Shown piece by piece: positions 31,601-40,132 of a DNA stretch of 64,000 nt. Positions within the stretch are counted from its first letter, which is position 1. The number at the start of each line of letters is the position of its first letter. The DNA is taken from NCBI RefSeq assembly GCF_000816305.1, contig NZ_CP007773.1, positions 1,736,001 to 1,800,000 of the forward strand. The letters run 5' to 3'. A program made the translations under genes and the position numbers. Below the pieces are notes generated by a model. It had not been told where the DNA came from. It did no database searches and was given only the letters and a program-made list of their open reading frames with translations. The DNA comes from Campylobacter subantarcticus LMG 24377 (lineage in GTDB: Bacteria; Campylobacterota; Campylobacteria; Campylobacterales; Campylobacteraceae).

Positions 31601-33916
31601 TGTTTTTGAGCTTACCTCTGCTGATCTAGAACCTTTTTCAAAAACCCTTGCTTGAATAGAAGCTTCTAGATTATATGGTGCATTTTTCAAAAATTCTTTT
31701 AAAACAAAAACACCTTTTTCTTGCCCTTTTTCATCTAAAACACCTTCTATATTGTCACTATAAGTTTGCATGAGTACACTAGGGTTAGAAAAAACATAAT
31801 TAGGGTATTTTAAACTGCGATATTCTTTTTTGCGAATCAACAAAGATGCTTGGAAATTCAAAGCACTAGAAGGACTTCCAAAAAGGTATTTAGAGCTTAG
31901 ATTAAAATCCAACTGATCTTTGTTTTTAGTTTCTTTTTCCGTTTGCAAACTCACTTTTATACGGTTTGGAATGATATTTTGCACCAGAATTTCTTTATCA
32001 AAAATTGAATCAGCAAATTCAACCCTAGCTAAATAAATTCCACTTGGTGCTTGTGGGCTAAGAGTGATTTTTTTATAAAAAGTTCCATTACTCAAAGGAA
32101 GTAGTTTGATTTTATCAAGAATTTTTTTATTTTGTGGATCAAAAAAACTTAAAGATATCGGGTGCTTAAGCGCGCCTTTGTCATTTCTTGCAACCATGTT
32201 TAAGTGTATATCATCGCCTGGTCTATACACCCCTCTTTCAGTGTAAATAAAAACTTTATTCTGTGAGTTTAACTCCAATCCATCTACATCAAAGCCATCA
32301 TAAAGCAAAGGAGAACTTAAACGCAATATAGAAGCTTGTTTGTCTTTTGATGCGATCACAAACAAGGCTTTTGATTTGTCTATATTTTCAAAAATAACTA
32401 AACCGTCTTCATTGCTTATTTTAGAAGCTAGAATTTGATTATTTTTACTAATCACATCAACCTTAACTCCACTTAAAAGCTTTTGATTGGTATAATTTCT
32501 AACATCTACAATAAGTTTTTTATCTAAACTTTGAGCAATGAGCGCTATGTCAGAAAAAATTAAATTTTTACTCACTTTTGCTTTTTGATCAAAAAATCTA
32601 TACTTTTTCCAACTTTCCATATCCTCATCAAAAACATAGTCTACATCTTCTTCTTTAAAATACAACTTAACAATAAAAACTCCACTCAAATCTTTTAAAG
32701 CATCTAAGACTATTTCGCTTTCTTGCCATTCGTTTTTACTATATTCAATATCAAAATCTCTCTTAAGCACTACTTCGCTGGTATAATCACTCTCTGAAAA
32801 TATATCACTATCGTAATCGCTTACATTTTTAAAACCTTGCAAGTTTTTATACCTTAAATACTCGCTTAAATTATTTGAAAAAACTTGCCAAACTTCCAAA
32901 TGAACTTTTTTTACGTTTAAAGTTTTAAAGGCAATTTTTTTACTTGCTTTACTAGATAAAAAAACTCCTTGATTTGAAAAACTTATAGCTGGCTCATAGT
33001 CTTTAAGACTTACTTTGGCTTTAAAGTTTTGCTTAGTGTTAACACCACTTTCGCTTTTAATGCCTTGAGCTATTTGAATTTCATAGTCTTTATTTGGAAC
33101 AAATGCTCCTATAAGTTTAATTTTATTGCCATGAGCTAATGCCTTAAAATCTACCTCAGGAGAAACAAAAATCAAGTCTTTTAAATTTTGATCTTGCGAA
33201 ACATTTTGAGAAAAAAGCAATTCTATGTTTTTATTTACTATATTTGCACCTTGAAAGACAAAATCGCTTTTTGCTAGCAAAATACATTCATATTTGATAT
33301 TATTTTCCAAGCCCAAAACTGCCTTATCAAACAAAACTTTTATATTTGTATTAGTGTTTTGGCTTTTTAAAGGCTTAGAATATATACTCGCCATGTTATC
33401 TTGGATTACAATTTGATCTATTGTTATATTTTGATTTTCTGCGTGCATTTGAAGTGCTTTACGCAATATATCCTCATCAAACACATAATAGCTTTGCAAA
33501 TTTAAAATCAATACGCTTTCATCATTAGATATATTTTGAAAATACCCTTTAATGTCTAGTTTTTCATATGGAGTTTGAAAGTTTAGTTTTATTGTTTCGC
33601 CTTTTAATATATCGTTTAGATCTATCATTACATCGTATTTTTGATTTGCTCTTAGCGGGATAAAAATATCCAATCTTTTTGGATGTTCAAGTGTATATTT
33701 AGCTTTGATTGTTTGGCCATTAACCACAACTTCTCTTTCTTTAATAACACCTAGCTCTTGATTTGTGATATTGGTATTAAATTCTATAAAAATGCTTTGG
33801 GAGTTTTCATCAAAACCATAAGCTCTTATCATCGAATTTTTTTCTTCGCTTTTAGAGCATGCAGTAGTAAAAATTGCTATAAAAAATATCATTAATCCAT
33901 ATAAAAATCTTTTCAT
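28634..33916 (-). CDS. Bacterial alpha-2-macroglobulin, lipoprotein
   Basis: The frame extends to 34000, but the ATG at 33916 has AAGGACGG upstream and gives a lipoprotein signal (MKRFLYGLMIFFIAIFTTAC, lipobox Cys20), so this start is preferred (1760 residues). The thioester motif GCIEQ is present with Cys near residue 1329, and macroglobulin-type MG domains are visible (YIYTERGVYRPGDDIHLNM is split here as YTERGVYRPGDDIHLNM). Bacterial A2Ms trap proteases through the thioester in the periplasm. Co-transcription with pbpC suggests it guards the wall when it is breached. It lies in the cell envelope and is divergent from the 34019 gene. Confidence 0.93.
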   Translation of the reverse strand: MKRFLYGLMIFFIAIFTTACSKSEEKNSMIRAYGFDENSQSIFIEFNTNITNQELGVIKEREVVVNGQTIKAKYTLEHPKRLDIFIPLRANQKYDVMIDLNDILKGETIKLNFQTPYEKLDIKGYFQNISNDESVLILNLQSYYVFDEDILRKALQMHAENQNITIDQIVIQDNMASIYSKPLKSQNTNTNIKVLFDKAVLGLENNIKYECILLAKSDFVFQGANIVNKNIELLFSQNVSQDQNLKDLIFVSPEVDFKALAHGNKIKLIGAFVPNKDYEIQIAQGIKSESGVNTKQNFKAKVSLKDYEPAISFSNQGVFLSSKASKKIAFKTLNVKKVHLEVWQVFSNNLSEYLRYKNLQGFKNVSDYDSDIFSESDYTSEVVLKRDFDIEYSKNEWQESEIVLDALKDLSGVFIVKLYFKEEDVDYVFDEDMESWKKYRFFDQKAKVSKNLIFSDIALIAQSLDKKLIVDVRNYTNQKLLSGVKVDVISKNNQILASKISNEDGLVIFENIDKSKALFVIASKDKQASILRLSSPLLYDGFDVDGLELNSQNKVFIYTERGVYRPGDDIHLNMVARNDKGALKHPISLSFFDPQNKKILDKIKLLPLSNGTFYKKITLSPQAPSGIYLARVEFADSIFDKEILVQNIIPNRIKVSLQTEKETKNKDQLDFNLSSKYLFGSPSSALNFQASLLIRKKEYRSLKYPNYVFSNPSVLMQTYSDNIEGVLDEKGQEKGVFVLKEFLKNAPYNLEASIQARVFEKGSRSAEVSSKTQIILHDDFVGLKRLENRYLNSNSIINFEAIVSDLNEKLISNREIKYTIYANSYSWWWDYDNYDDFLKSLKKDKNTQVVAQGVVLSENKPVKIEFDPKDYHGEMFIELEDIQGKTSTGEFFYVNSFGAPSNADIVSSLKIKSDKKEYNPNDIAVVEFESVKGAKAIVTLNDNTKVLKRFIINTHEDTTKVEIPILKEYTPNVYVSVILLQDYNQYTNDRALRLFGVLALKVADEQSKIKLDIKAPSKVLPKQDFEVEIQSENKQKYTYTIAIVDEGLLDVNAFKTPDIWEYFYQKIRFNMSIYDTYDKIIAKNTSDIAKVLTTGGDVLLSSRAEKSKNDEKVRRFKPVVLFQEPMQSDENGYAKVKFNMPSYSGSLRVMVVANNDVGFGSADKNIQVIAPAVMLETLPRSLRINDEFKFLVQVFKVDDDVQSATLKLNAKNSLINFDKNEIKIDFKGEKTKDIYINVKVNANKIGVEEIQLSLNAKNYTYTQNTQIDIKPLNTITYEGNSYKIPANSSMKFEIKDDYINPVAFLSVSSKPILNINHRLKYLQHYPYGCIEQSTSAVLPQLFLQKLDQGANEQKNINNINALLGKYANFQTANGGFAYWQGLKDSDAWGSNYAGMFMILAKERGYYVSDGMFKAWLDYEKKYIQNTSNKNIRINSLYLLALAKEPNLSIMNAIYEDEAYMKSLDNVSLWQLGAAYKLAGFDEVALNIAQQLSTKPDNKDSYADTYGSFLRDEAIIANAYKIIYGKNNDALLDDIKKTLEGHAWLSTQSIGYALYALANSFDDNVSKTIKAKLTINHENQKLDSSFAKFEFNQGGALIEAKEDTYVHFGIEGVKKGIAEPFRQRIDIERSFYDENGNTIDENTIKSSQIFYMKLKISNKNYPGASHFALTQILPSGWEVVHDLLGEDTPDFVRNSYYDFMDIRDDKIMYFFPLHHDETREFFVKLSAITPGVYTLSGAYAEAMYDDAYKALSESKRVKVVQ

Positions 33917-34018
33917 AACCGTCCTTGAAGTAAAGTAAATTTTGCAAATTATATCCAAATTCACTCTTGCTTCACTTAAAAAATTATATAATTCTCGCAT
34001 AAAAACAAAGGAGAGAAA

Positions 34019-34381
34019 ATGAAAAAGAAAATTGCTACTTTATTAACAGTTTTAGGTCTTTCAGGTGCTGTTTATGCAGATGGAATTTATGGTGTAATTG
34101 TAGATGTAAATGATGGTGCAAAAACGATTTTAATCGACACAACTTATGGTCAAAAAATGAATATCAAAATTCTACCAAATACAGAAATTGATATGGATGA
34201 TTGTGGTATTTTTGGTATGGACAAATATGGTACTTTTAGAGATTTAAAAGTAGGTACTTTTATAGAGGCTGAAGTATTCCATGGATATGCTCAAACTATG
34301 CCAAATCCACAAACACCAAATCAAGTGCAAAACATAACTGCCAAAGAGATTAAAATTGAATGCAAAAAAAGAGCTTATTAA
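34019..34381 (+). CDS. Small periplasmic protein, paralogue of the next gene
   Basis: The 120-residue protein has a signal peptide MKKKIATLLTVLGLSGAVYA with cleavage before DG. The mature part is beta-rich and looks like a small OB-type barrel: GVIVDVNDGAKTILID, then ILPNTEIDMDDCGIFG, then VGTFIEAEVF and a final ITAKEIKIECKKRAY. The two cysteines could form a disulfide. No function is known to me. The following gene encodes a related protein with the same CGIFG and terminal RAY. AAAGGAGAG lies just before the ATG. Confidence 0.72.
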   Translation: MKKKIATLLTVLGLSGAVYADGIYGVIVDVNDGAKTILIDTTYGQKMNIKILPNTEIDMDDCGIFGMDKYGTFRDLKVGTFIEAEVFHGYAQTMPNPQTPNQVQNITAKEIKIECKKRAY

Positions 34382-34382
34382 G

Positions 34383-34412
34383 TAAAATAACTCCTAAAAA
34401 GGAGTTATTTTA
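34383..34412 (+). terminator. Perfect hairpin between two paralogous genes, containing the second gene's ribosome site
   Basis: A 12-bp perfect stem TAAAATAACTCC / GGAGTTATTTTA has a 6-nt TAAAAA loop. It ends directly against the ATG at 34413, and the AAGGAG ribosome site of that gene sits in the loop and 3' arm. It can act as a terminator (ending in TTATTTTA) and would also hide the ribosome site. Confidence 0.7.
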
Positions 34413-34727
34413 ATGCGTTTTTTTCTTATACTAATTTGTATTAATACTTTTGCATTTGCTTATAAAGTTCAAGGCATCTTAAAAAACACCACCGTACACA
34501 CAATAAGTATTCAAACAAGCTTTGATAATAATCTAATCATTACGATTTTACCCCAAACACACATTGAAGTTTATAGTTGTGGAATTTTTGGAAGCAACAA
34601 AAAACAAGCTAATACACAAGATCTAAAAAAAGGAAGTCTTGTTAAGGTTAAAGGCGGTAAAAATGGAAGCATTATCATTGCTGAAAAAATCATAGTTGAA
34701 TGCGATGAGCAAAGAAGAGCTTATTAA
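34413..34727 (+). CDS. Small periplasmic protein, paralogue of the preceding gene
   Basis: The 104-residue protein has a short signal peptide (MRFFLILICINTFAFA, cleavage before YK). It aligns by eye with the preceding protein: KVQGILKNTTVHTISIQTSF to GVIVDVNDGAKTILIDTTY, ILPQTHIEVYSCGIFG to ILPNTEIDMDDCGIFG, and IIVECDEQRRAY to IKIECKKRAY. It likely shares the same fold and cysteine pair. Its ribosome site is within a hairpin, so its translation may be limited or coupled. It converges with the MscS gene, overlapping its end by 4 bp (34724-34727). Confidence 0.7.
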   Translation: MRFFLILICINTFAFAYKVQGILKNTTVHTISIQTSFDNNLIITILPQTHIEVYSCGIFGSNKKQANTQDLKKGSLVKVKGGKNGSIIIAEKIIVECDEQRRAY

Positions 34728-36592
34728 GCCAAAAGCTCTTCTTTTTGTTCTTTGGAAATTTTTTCAATATAAAGACTTTGCGAAGGGAATGCAAAACTTA
34801 GTTTGTTTCTTTCTACAATTTTCATCAACTCAAGTAAAATACTTTGTCTTGCCTCTCTAAAACCACCTGCATCTACTGCTTTAGTGTAAAAATACACTTC
34901 TATATCAATAGAACTTGCACTAAATCCACTTACTGCAACGTAGGTGTTATTTTTATACCCTTCTAGATCATTTACTGAAACTAAATTTTGTCTATATCTA
35001 GCACGTGTTCCGCCATGATTTAGTGCACTATCATCAACTTGAGCTATCAAAGGACTTGTTGCTAGTAAATACCTTATGTCTTCTACACATTGCTCAAGTT
35101 GCTCAGGTGTTGCATCATAGGTTACACCAATAAACAACTTCACATGACGTCCAATTTTTCTTTTGCTCCAATTTTTGATATTTGTTCCCATGATAGTTGA
35201 ATTCGGTAAAAACACCAATGAATTATCAAAAGTTCTAATAGTAGTTTTTCTAAGTCCAATCTCAACGATAGTTCCTTCTATACCTGAAATTTCCACCCAA
35301 TCGCCTTGATTAAAACTATTATCAAAAAGCAAAAGCACAGAAGCAAAGAAATTTGCTATGATGTCCTTAGCTGCCAACGCCACAGCCAAACCACCTATAC
35401 CCAAAGAAGCAATCAAAGCAGAAATATTAAAACCCAAATGCGATAAAACAAATAAAACAGCTATCACTATAATGATAAAATATAAAATTTTAATGATTAA
35501 ATTGACTACTTCACGCTTGCCACTTTTTTCAGCAAGTTTTGCCACTATCACCATACCATAGCTATCAAAGATATTTATTACAAGCCAAGCTGTTAAGATA
35601 ACATAAGCAATAGATAAAATGTTGCTAACTCTTATATCAACAGGCGCAGGATAATAAAGAATAGTAAAACAAATTCCAATAGCATAAGCAAACAAAAACC
35701 AACCCACCGGTCCTTGGAGTTTTTCTAGAAAATGAGTTTTTATCTCCATATTAGCTGAATTTTTTCCAAACAAACGTATGAGTATAAAATACAAAATCTT
35801 TGCTAGATAAAATTTCAAAGAATAAAAAAAGACAATTACAACAATAGAAATAACTATTTTCCCAACATTTATGCTACTAATAGAAGTTTGCTCATTAATA
35901 TAATTAATCGCATTTTGCAAACCCAAACCTATAAATAAAAAATTAGTTTCAAGCAAACTAGCATTGTTTCTTAGATAAACTAAAATTTCATTATAAGATT
36001 TAATAGTATTTCTTAAATTGTTTTCATTGACTTCTAAAGTTCTAAGCTGATTAACATCATTAATTTTTTCTTTATCTAAAGTAAAACTAAACACCATATC
36101 TTCTTTAAGCGCATCAATGCTTTTATCAATAATACTTCTTATAACATGACTTTGCGCTCCTTCGATAAAAACTTTCTCTAATTCAAAAATACACAAGTAA
36201 AAATGTTCAGCAGAGGTTAAATTTAAAAGTTTGATTTTGTTATCCACATAATCATAGTATCTTTTTTTAATTTGAGCATTTTCTACGCTTTTTTGCAAAG
36301 CATTTTTAGTTTGCAAAAAATCTTTTGCTTCTTTATCATCAATTTCTTGAGATACTATTTTTAAAGGCAAAGTAGTTAAAATTGTAGCCTTTTGTTTTTC
36401 TATTTCTTTTATATTATCTTGAAATTCACTGCTGTTTGTATCGCTATTTCTAAAACTTTCCAAAAGTAAGTTAAGCTCTATGTAATTTTGCACTAGAGCA
36501 AAAATACTATTTTTATTTTCTAAAGTATTTTTTTCTTGTGCATATGAATTAATAAATAAAAAAAATAAAACAATAAAAAAAAATTTTTTCAT
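34724..36592 (-). CDS. MscS-family mechanosensitive ion channel
   Basis: The 622-residue protein has a signal peptide (about 1-18), a long periplasmic helical region (about 20-230), several membrane helices, and the conserved MscS pore region: LASLGIGGLAVALAAKD (TM3) followed by DNSFNQGDWVEISGIEGT (beta domain) and RTFDNSLVFLPNS. It opens on membrane tension to release solutes in osmotic down-shock. It overlaps the beta-carbonic anhydrase gene by 4 bp at its start, forming a two-gene operon. Confidence 0.93.
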   Translation of the reverse strand: MKKFFFIVLFFLFINSYAQEKNTLENKNSIFALVQNYIELNLLLESFRNSDTNSSEFQDNIKEIEKQKATILTTLPLKIVSQEIDDKEAKDFLQTKNALQKSVENAQIKKRYYDYVDNKIKLLNLTSAEHFYLCIFELEKVFIEGAQSHVIRSIIDKSIDALKEDMVFSFTLDKEKINDVNQLRTLEVNENNLRNTIKSYNEILVYLRNNASLLETNFLFIGLGLQNAINYINEQTSISSINVGKIVISIVVIVFFYSLKFYLAKILYFILIRLFGKNSANMEIKTHFLEKLQGPVGWFLFAYAIGICFTILYYPAPVDIRVSNILSIAYVILTAWLVINIFDSYGMVIVAKLAEKSGKREVVNLIIKILYFIIIVIAVLFVLSHLGFNISALIASLGIGGLAVALAAKDIIANFFASVLLLFDNSFNQGDWVEISGIEGTIVEIGLRKTTIRTFDNSLVFLPNSTIMGTNIKNWSKRKIGRHVKLFIGVTYDATPEQLEQCVEDIRYLLATSPLIAQVDDSALNHGGTRARYRQNLVSVNDLEGYKNNTYVAVSGFSASSIDIEVYFYTKAVDAGGFREARQSILLELMKIVERNKLSFAFPSQSLYIEKISKEQKEELLA

Positions 36593-37227
36593 GATTTTTT
36601 TACCCTCTCTTGAATTAAAACGAAATTTTCAAAATTAAAATCGTATTCGTAAATTTCGCCTGTTTCTATGATGTAATACCAAGCGTGAAGTTCAATTTCT
36701 TTTTTATTTAAAGCTTCTTCAACGCCTGGATAAGTTAACAAATTCTGTAAAGAATTGATCAAATTCATTTTTTCAGTCATCCAAGCACGCATAGCTATAT
36801 CTTCGCCTGCTATTTTTAAAACCTTATGTTTTATAGGCTCAAGCAAAGTAAGCCATTTTTCTACATTAGGCATTGTTTTTAAATCACTCTCACTTGCGTA
36901 TAAAGCTGCACAACCCCCACAATTGCTATGCCCACACACGATAATATTTTTAATATGTAATGAATTAAAAGCATATTCAATAGCAGAAGTAGTTGCCAAA
37001 AAATCATTCCCTACTCTATATGGTGGAACGATATTGCCTATATTTCTTACAACAAAAAGTTCCCCTGGACCTGTATTGGTGATTAAATTGGGTATAACCC
37101 TAGAATCTGCACAACCTATAAAAAGTGTATGAGGATTTTGCTTGTTTTTTAAACTTTCAAAAAGCTCCGCATGCTCTTTAAAATCCTCTTGCATGAATTT
37201 CAAAGCACCTTCGATCAAGTCTTTCAA
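36589..37227 (-). CDS. canB: Beta-class carbonic anhydrase
   Basis: The 212-residue protein has the zinc ligands Cys39, His100 and Cys103 (GCADSRV and CGHSNCGGC) and the Asp41-Arg43 dyad of beta-carbonic anhydrases. It interconverts CO2 and bicarbonate in the cytoplasm, supporting carboxylating enzymes in a capnophilic organism. No signal peptide is seen, in contrast to the alpha-class enzyme at 43800. It leads the operon with the MscS channel. The symbol follows C. jejuni usage. Confidence 0.93.
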   Translation of the reverse strand: MKDLIEGALKFMQEDFKEHAELFESLKNKQNPHTLFIGCADSRVIPNLITNTGPGELFVVRNIGNIVPPYRVGNDFLATTSAIEYAFNSLHIKNIIVCGHSNCGGCAALYASESDLKTMPNVEKWLTLLEPIKHKVLKIAGEDIAMRAWMTEKMNLINSLQNLLTYPGVEEALNKKEIELHAWYYIIETGEIYEYDFNFENFVLIQERVKKS

Positions 37228-37386
37228 GAAAAAGTCCTTTTTTGATTTTAATAAAACATTATACTAAATTATTTTTACTTAAAATAAATCCACAAATTTA
37301 TTTTTTATTTTATTTTTATGCGCTTTTAATCTTTCGTTTATCTTTTTTTTGTAAATTTTAGTTTTAAAAATTATTGGAGGATTTTA

Positions 37387-38088
37387 ATGGGCCTTTATGA
37401 TAGAGATTATTCTAACTCTAAAACTCAAGAATTTGAAGGTTATGCTAGAAGTGATTTAAGCATTTTTATAAAACAAACTTATCAGCTTTTTGCTGCTTCA
37501 CTCTTGGCTGCAACAGCCGGTGCTTATATAGGAATTTTTGCTCTAGCACATTTGTTTGCACAATCTCAAGCAACTTTTTGGATTTTATTCATTATAGAAA
37601 TTGGATTGTTATTTGCGCTGCAATGGAAAAAAAGAGAAGCTCCGCTTAACTTAGTTTTACTTTTTGCTTTTACTTTTGTTTCAGGTCTTACTTTAACACC
37701 GCTTTTATATTCAGTTTTAGCCTTACCTGCTGGAGCTAGTATTATCGCGCAAGCTTTTGCTTTAACTACGGTAGCTTTTGGTGCTTTAAGTGTATTTGCT
37801 ATGAATACAAAAAAAGACTTCACTATGATGGGAAAAATGCTTTTTGTAGCTCTAATCGTTATTGTGGTGGCTTCTTTAATTAACATCTTTTTCCAAAGCT
37901 CACTTTTAAGTTTAGCGATTTCTGGTATAGGTGCGATTTTATTTTCTTTTTACATTCTTTATGACACTCAAAACATCATTAGAGGAAACTACGAAACACC
38001 AATCGAAGGTGCTGTTGCACTTTATCTAGATTTTATCAACCTTTTTATTTCTCTTCTTAATATTTTAAGAAGCTTTAATAGTAGATAA
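37387..38088 (+). CDS. Bax inhibitor-1 / YccA family membrane protein
   Basis: The 233-residue polytopic protein has about seven membrane helices and the BI-1 motifs FAFTFVSGLTLTPLL and ISGIGAILFSFYILYDTQNI, ending in YLDFINLFISLLNILR. Family members modulate membrane proteases (YccA and FtsH) or leak Ca2+; the function in Campylobacter is unsettled. ATTGGAGG precedes the ATG. A strong terminator follows, so it is monocistronic. It diverges from canB. Confidence 0.9.
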   Translation: MGLYDRDYSNSKTQEFEGYARSDLSIFIKQTYQLFAASLLAATAGAYIGIFALAHLFAQSQATFWILFIIEIGLLFALQWKKREAPLNLVLLFAFTFVSGLTLTPLLYSVLALPAGASIIAQAFALTTVAFGALSVFAMNTKKDFTMMGKMLFVALIVIVVASLINIFFQSSLLSLAISGIGAILFSFYILYDTQNIIRGNYETPIEGAVALYLDFINLFISLLNILRSFNSR

Positions 38089-38122
38089 AATTTTGCGAGA
38101 TTTTTTCTCGCAAAATTTCTTT
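38088..38122 (+). terminator. Intrinsic terminator of the BI-1 gene
   Basis: A 13-bp perfect stem AAATTTTGCGAGA / TCTCGCAAAATTT has a T5 loop and is followed by CTTT. Confidence 0.85.
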
Positions 38123-38190
38123 ACCTCTTTCAAGTTTTTATCAAACTTTTTAAGTTAAAATACTCATTTTATTTTCAATAAGGAAAATTC

Positions 38191-38535
38191 ATGACTACTC
38201 TTTTAATTATTTTACAATTTACAATAGTTGTAATCATTTGCATCGCTGTTTTATTACAAAAAAGTTCAAGTATAGGACTTGGGGCATATAGCGGAAGCAA
38301 TGAAAGTTTGTTTGGAGCAAAAGGTCCTGCGGGATTTTTAGCCAAATTTACTTTTGTAATGGGTGTTTTACTTATTGCTAATACAATTGCTCTTAGCTAT
38401 ATGTATAATAATGCTAATTCTAACTCACTTGCTGAAAAAGCAGAACAAATTTTACCAAAAGCACCTGAAACAAACACAACTAACATTCCAGTTGCGCCAA
38501 GTGCCCCAATTAGCGAAAGTAATACTAGCAAATAA
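38191..38535 (+). CDS. secG: Preprotein translocase subunit SecG
   Basis: The 114-residue protein has two membrane helices (about 4-22 and 52-72) around the SecG segment LLQKSSSIGLGAYSGSNESLFGAKG, of which LLQKSSSIGLGAYSGSNESL is diagnostic. It has a Pro/Thr/Ser-rich periplasmic tail. It assists SecYE translocation. It begins the secG-frr-pyrE-RDD-nrdB run, with 12 bp to frr. Confidence 0.93.
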   Translation: MTTLLIILQFTIVVIICIAVLLQKSSSIGLGAYSGSNESLFGAKGPAGFLAKFTFVMGVLLIANTIALSYMYNNANSNSLAEKAEQILPKAPETNTTNIPVAPSAPISESNTSK

Positions 38536-38547
38536 AAAGGATAAACC

Positions 38548-39105
38548 ATGCTAAATGAAATTTATACCAAGCAAAAACAACAATCAGATAAAAGCTTAGA
38601 GGCCTTAAAAAAAGATTTTACCACTATAAGAACCGGTAAGGTAAATATCAATATACTTGATCATATCCACGTAGATTACTATGGCAGTGCAACCCCACTT
38701 AATCAAGTAGCAACCGTTTTAGCAACCGATGCTTCAACCATTAGTATTACTCCTTGGGAAAAATCTATGCTTAAAGCCATAGAAAGCACAATAGCTGCGG
38801 CAAACATCGGAGTAAATCCAAACAATGATGGTGAAAGTGTGAAATTATTCTTCCCTCCTATGACAAGAGAACAAAGAGAAGAAAATGCTAAAAATGCTAA
38901 AGCTATGGGAGAAAAAGCTAAAGTAGCGATTAGAAATATTAGAAAAGATGCAAATGATACAGTTAAAAAACTAGAAAAAGATAAAGCAATTTCAGAAGAT
39001 GAAGCAAAAAAAGCTTATGATGAAGTTCAAAAGCAAACTGATAGCTACACAGCAAAAGTAGATGAATTAGTTAAAAATAAAGAAGCAGAACTTTTAAAGG
39101 TTTGA
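38548..39105 (+). CDS. frr: Ribosome recycling factor
   Basis: The 185-residue helical protein has the RRF hallmarks [20 protein letters not shown] (in part), the hinge PLNQVATV, and the C-terminal helix [17 protein letters not shown]. With EF-G it splits post-termination ribosomes. The stop codon is 2 bp before the pyrE ATG. Confidence 0.97.
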   Translation: MLNEIYTKQKQQSDKSLEALKKDFTTIRTGKVNINILDHIHVDYYGSATPLNQVATVLATDASTISITPWEKSMLKAIESTIAAANIGVNPNNDGESVKLFFPPMTREQREENAKNAKAMGEKAKVAIRNIRKDANDTVKKLEKDKAISEDEAKKAYDEVQKQTDSYTAKVDELVKNKEAELLKV

Positions 39106-39107
39106 TA

Positions 39108-39716
39108 ATGAACTTAGAACAAATTTATAAAGATTGCGGGGCGTATTTACAAGGACATTTTTTGCTTAGCTCAGGCAAGCACTCTGAGTTTTACCTTCAA
39201 AGTGCTAAAGTTTTAGAAAATCCAAAACTTGCAGGTGAACTTTGCGATGAGCTTGCAAAAATAATTGCTAGTTTTAACATTGAATTCGATAGCATTTGTT
39301 CTCCTGCTTTGGGCGGAATTTTAGCAGGGTATGAGCTTGCTAGGGCTTGCAACAAGCGCTTTATCTTCACCGAACGCATAGAGGGAGTGATGAGTCTTAG
39401 ACGCGGTTTTGAAGTAAAAAAAGGTGAAAAATTCATTGTTTGTGAAGACATCATCACAACAGGTGGATCTGCACTTGAAAGTGCAAAAATTATTGAAAGT
39501 TTAGGTGGAGAGGTAGTAGGTTTTGCAGCTTTAGCAAACCGTGGTTTTTGTGCAGTAAAAAATTTAAATAACCCAAGAAAAGAAAATGCAAAATTACCTG
39601 AAAATTTACCATTATTTGCATTAGGAAATTTCGAATTTGATATTTATGAAGCAAACGCTTGTCCACTTTGTGAAAAAGGCACTCAAGCTATCAAACCTGG
39701 TAGTCGTGGAAACTAA
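39108..39716 (+). CDS. pyrE: Orotate phosphoribosyltransferase
   Basis: The frame opens with a TTG at 39102, which would overlap the frr stop. The ATG at 39108 with AAAGG upstream is the natural start (202 residues). The PRPP-binding motif [19 protein letters not shown] and the flexible loop area [15 protein letters not shown] are present. It makes OMP from orotate in pyrimidine synthesis. A C-terminal [18 protein letters not shown] segment is typical of the longer bacterial PyrE type. It overlaps the RDD gene by one base. Confidence 0.95.
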   Translation: MNLEQIYKDCGAYLQGHFLLSSGKHSEFYLQSAKVLENPKLAGELCDELAKIIASFNIEFDSICSPALGGILAGYELARACNKRFIFTERIEGVMSLRRGFEVKKGEKFIVCEDIITTGGSALESAKIIESLGGEVVGFAALANRGFCAVKNLNNPRKENAKLPENLPLFALGNFEFDIYEANACPLCEKGTQAIKPGSRGN

Positions 39717-40132
39717 TGAAAACTAAAGCAAAAATAGCCACTCGCTTTTTAAGATTTAAAGCCTTTTTGATTGATCTATTTTTGCTTTATGTGCCTATTT
39801 TGTACTTATTTTATTTTACTCTTGGCTCTAAAGAAGCCTTTTTAAATAATCAATTTATAATTTTTTTATGCTCTTTGATTTTTGGTATCTTACAAGCTTT
39901 ATTTTTAACCAAAAAAGCTCAAAGCCCCGGTCTTAAAGCTTATGATTTATACTTAGTGGATCTTAAAAATGGCCACAAGCTTAATTTTTTTAGAATACTC
40001 TTGCGTTATATTTTTTTTGTTATAAGCTTTGGTTTTTTGATTGGCTTTTTGGTAAGTTTTTTAAGAAAAGATAGCTTAGCTTTGCATGATATTTTAAGTC
40101 AAAGTGCGGTTGTTACAAAGGTAGAAAAATGA
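39716..40132 (+). CDS. RDD family membrane protein
   Basis: The 138-residue protein has three membrane helices and the conserved RDD-type pattern: RFLRFKAFLIDLFLLYVPIL with Arg and Asp in TM1, SPGLKAYDLYLVDLKNG between helices, and RILLRYIFFVISFG with a basic stretch in TM3. Some family members carry ion or solute exchange roles; none can be assigned here. It overlaps pyrE by 1 bp and nrdB by 4 bp, so it is in the same transcript. Confidence 0.85.
   Translation: MKTKAKIATRFLRFKAFLIDLFLLYVPILYLFYFTLGSKEAFLNNQFIIFLCSLIFGILQALFLTKKAQSPGLKAYDLYLVDLKNGHKLNFFRILLRYIFFVISFGFLIGFLVSFLRKDSLALHDILSQSAVVTKVEK

Noticed and set aside
33917-34000. Longer start of the alpha-2-macroglobulin gene
   Set aside because: It would bury the lipoprotein signal peptide; the ATG at 33916 has a ribosome site and starts directly with the signal.
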